Below are positions 5,767 to 6,042 of a stretch of DNA of 6,042 bases, one piece after another. A model generated the notes under the pieces. The model did no database searches. It had not been told where the DNA came from and saw only the letters and a list, made by a program, of their open reading frames with translations. The position numbers were made by a program, and so were the translations under genes. Source of the stretch: Gp13-AA77 sp036521995 (GTDB taxonomy: Bacteria > Acidobacteriota > Terriglobia > UBA7540); NCBI GenBank assembly GCA_036521995.1, contig DATDGR010000071.1:1-6042 (forward strand), in the 5' to 3' direction. Each line of letters starts with the position of its first letter. The first letter of the stretch is position 1.

Positions 5767-6042
5767 TCAACGGCCCGCCTGCATCAAGCCCGTGGTGGCG
5801 CTGGTCGCCGCGCCGCCCCCGAGCAGGCCGAGATGCTTCGAGATTCCATAGGAGGCGACGGCCGAGACCAGGAAGCCTGCTCCGACCATCACGCCCAACA
5901 AGCCGAAAACCAGCAGGGGTTCGTAAGCGTCGCGCAGCCGGGTGCTCGCCACCAGGAGCCCCGCTCCGGCCGGCCCCAGGATCAGCCCCGCCGTGAGCGA
6001 CCAGAGGATTCGGCTGGCCGCGAAGGGCCGTCGGTCGTCGAC
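5767..6042 (-). CDS. Small membrane protein, 5' end cut by window
   Basis: The frame is open from the right edge of the window and ends at the TGA at 5769-5767, giving 91 visible residues. I do not recognise the family. It starts with a charged DDRRPF segment, followed by two hydrophobic helices: about residues 11-33 (ILWSLTAGLILGPAGAGLLV) and about 43-70 (LLVFGLLGVMVGAGFLVSAV), joined by a short loop with Arg, Asp and Glu. The tail is Gly/Ala-rich and weakly conserved in look (GLLGGGAATSATTGLMQAGR). A start at the GTG at 5952 would remove the first helix, so the true start is probably outside the window. It is transcribed in the same direction as the sigma/anti-sigma pair and may be the first visible gene of that operon, possibly part of the same membrane signalling unit. 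DUF6249-like acidobacterial membrane proteins are one possibility, but I cannot confirm it. Confidence 0.65.
   Translation of the reverse strand, partial: VDDRRPFAASRILWSLTAGLILGPAGAGLLVASTRLRDAYEPLLVFGLLGVMVGAGFLVSAVASYGISKHLGLLGGGAATSATTGLMQAGR

Noticed and set aside
1..6042. Mobile elements, CRISPR repeats, tRNA or rRNA genes
   Set aside because: No transposase or integrase motifs, no regularly spaced identical repeats and no tRNA or rRNA-like segments were seen; nearly all bases are explained by six protein genes.

Overview
The window is GC-rich (six-frame reading, G/C-ending codons) and bacterial. It holds three genes on the plus strand followed by a convergent three-gene cluster on the minus strand. 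The best lineage guess is Acidobacteriota or a similar soil bacterium. That guess rests on the style of the ECF sigma/zinc-finger anti-sigma pair and on an exported GH2 enzyme next to a YcaQ-type protein. It is an inference, because no rRNA or other marker gene is present.

Plus strand, 2-3212: the window opens inside a single-domain rhodanese (sulfurtransferase-like) protein whose first few codons lie outside. After a 124-base gap with a possible promoter and a very good ribosome binding site comes a large secreted glycoside hydrolase of family 2 (885 aa). It carries the hallmarks of the exo-beta-D-glucosaminidase (CsxA-like, chitosan/chitooligosaccharide-degrading) subfamily: a Ser-Asp pair where ordinary GH2 enzymes have Asn-Glu, a nucleophile Glu in an NTETS context, and the C-terminal Ig-like domain of that subfamily.

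Plus strand, 3276-4538: a 420-aa HTH_42/YcaQ-family protein with the QxD motif of YcaQ-like DNA glycosylases, which unhook interstrand crosslinks. It follows the hydrolase at 63 bases, across a short stretch of degenerate 10-base repeats and a small hairpin. There is no obvious functional link between the two.

Minus strand, 4549-6042: read from right to left there is the 3' part of a small two-helix membrane protein (cut by the window edge), an ECF-type RNA polymerase sigma factor, and a zinc-binding, membrane-anchored anti-sigma factor. The sigma and anti-sigma genes overlap at GTGA, so they are very probably translated in a coupled way and act as a regulatory pair. The anti-sigma gene ends only 10 bases from the end of the YcaQ-family gene.

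No RNA gene, mobile element, CRISPR array or phage signal was seen. No gap between genes exceeds 125 bases. I do not see a clearly new biological system here. The points most worth a second look are the active-site details of the GH2 enzyme, the redox-capable zinc site of the anti-sigma factor, and the unassigned membrane protein upstream of the sigma factor.
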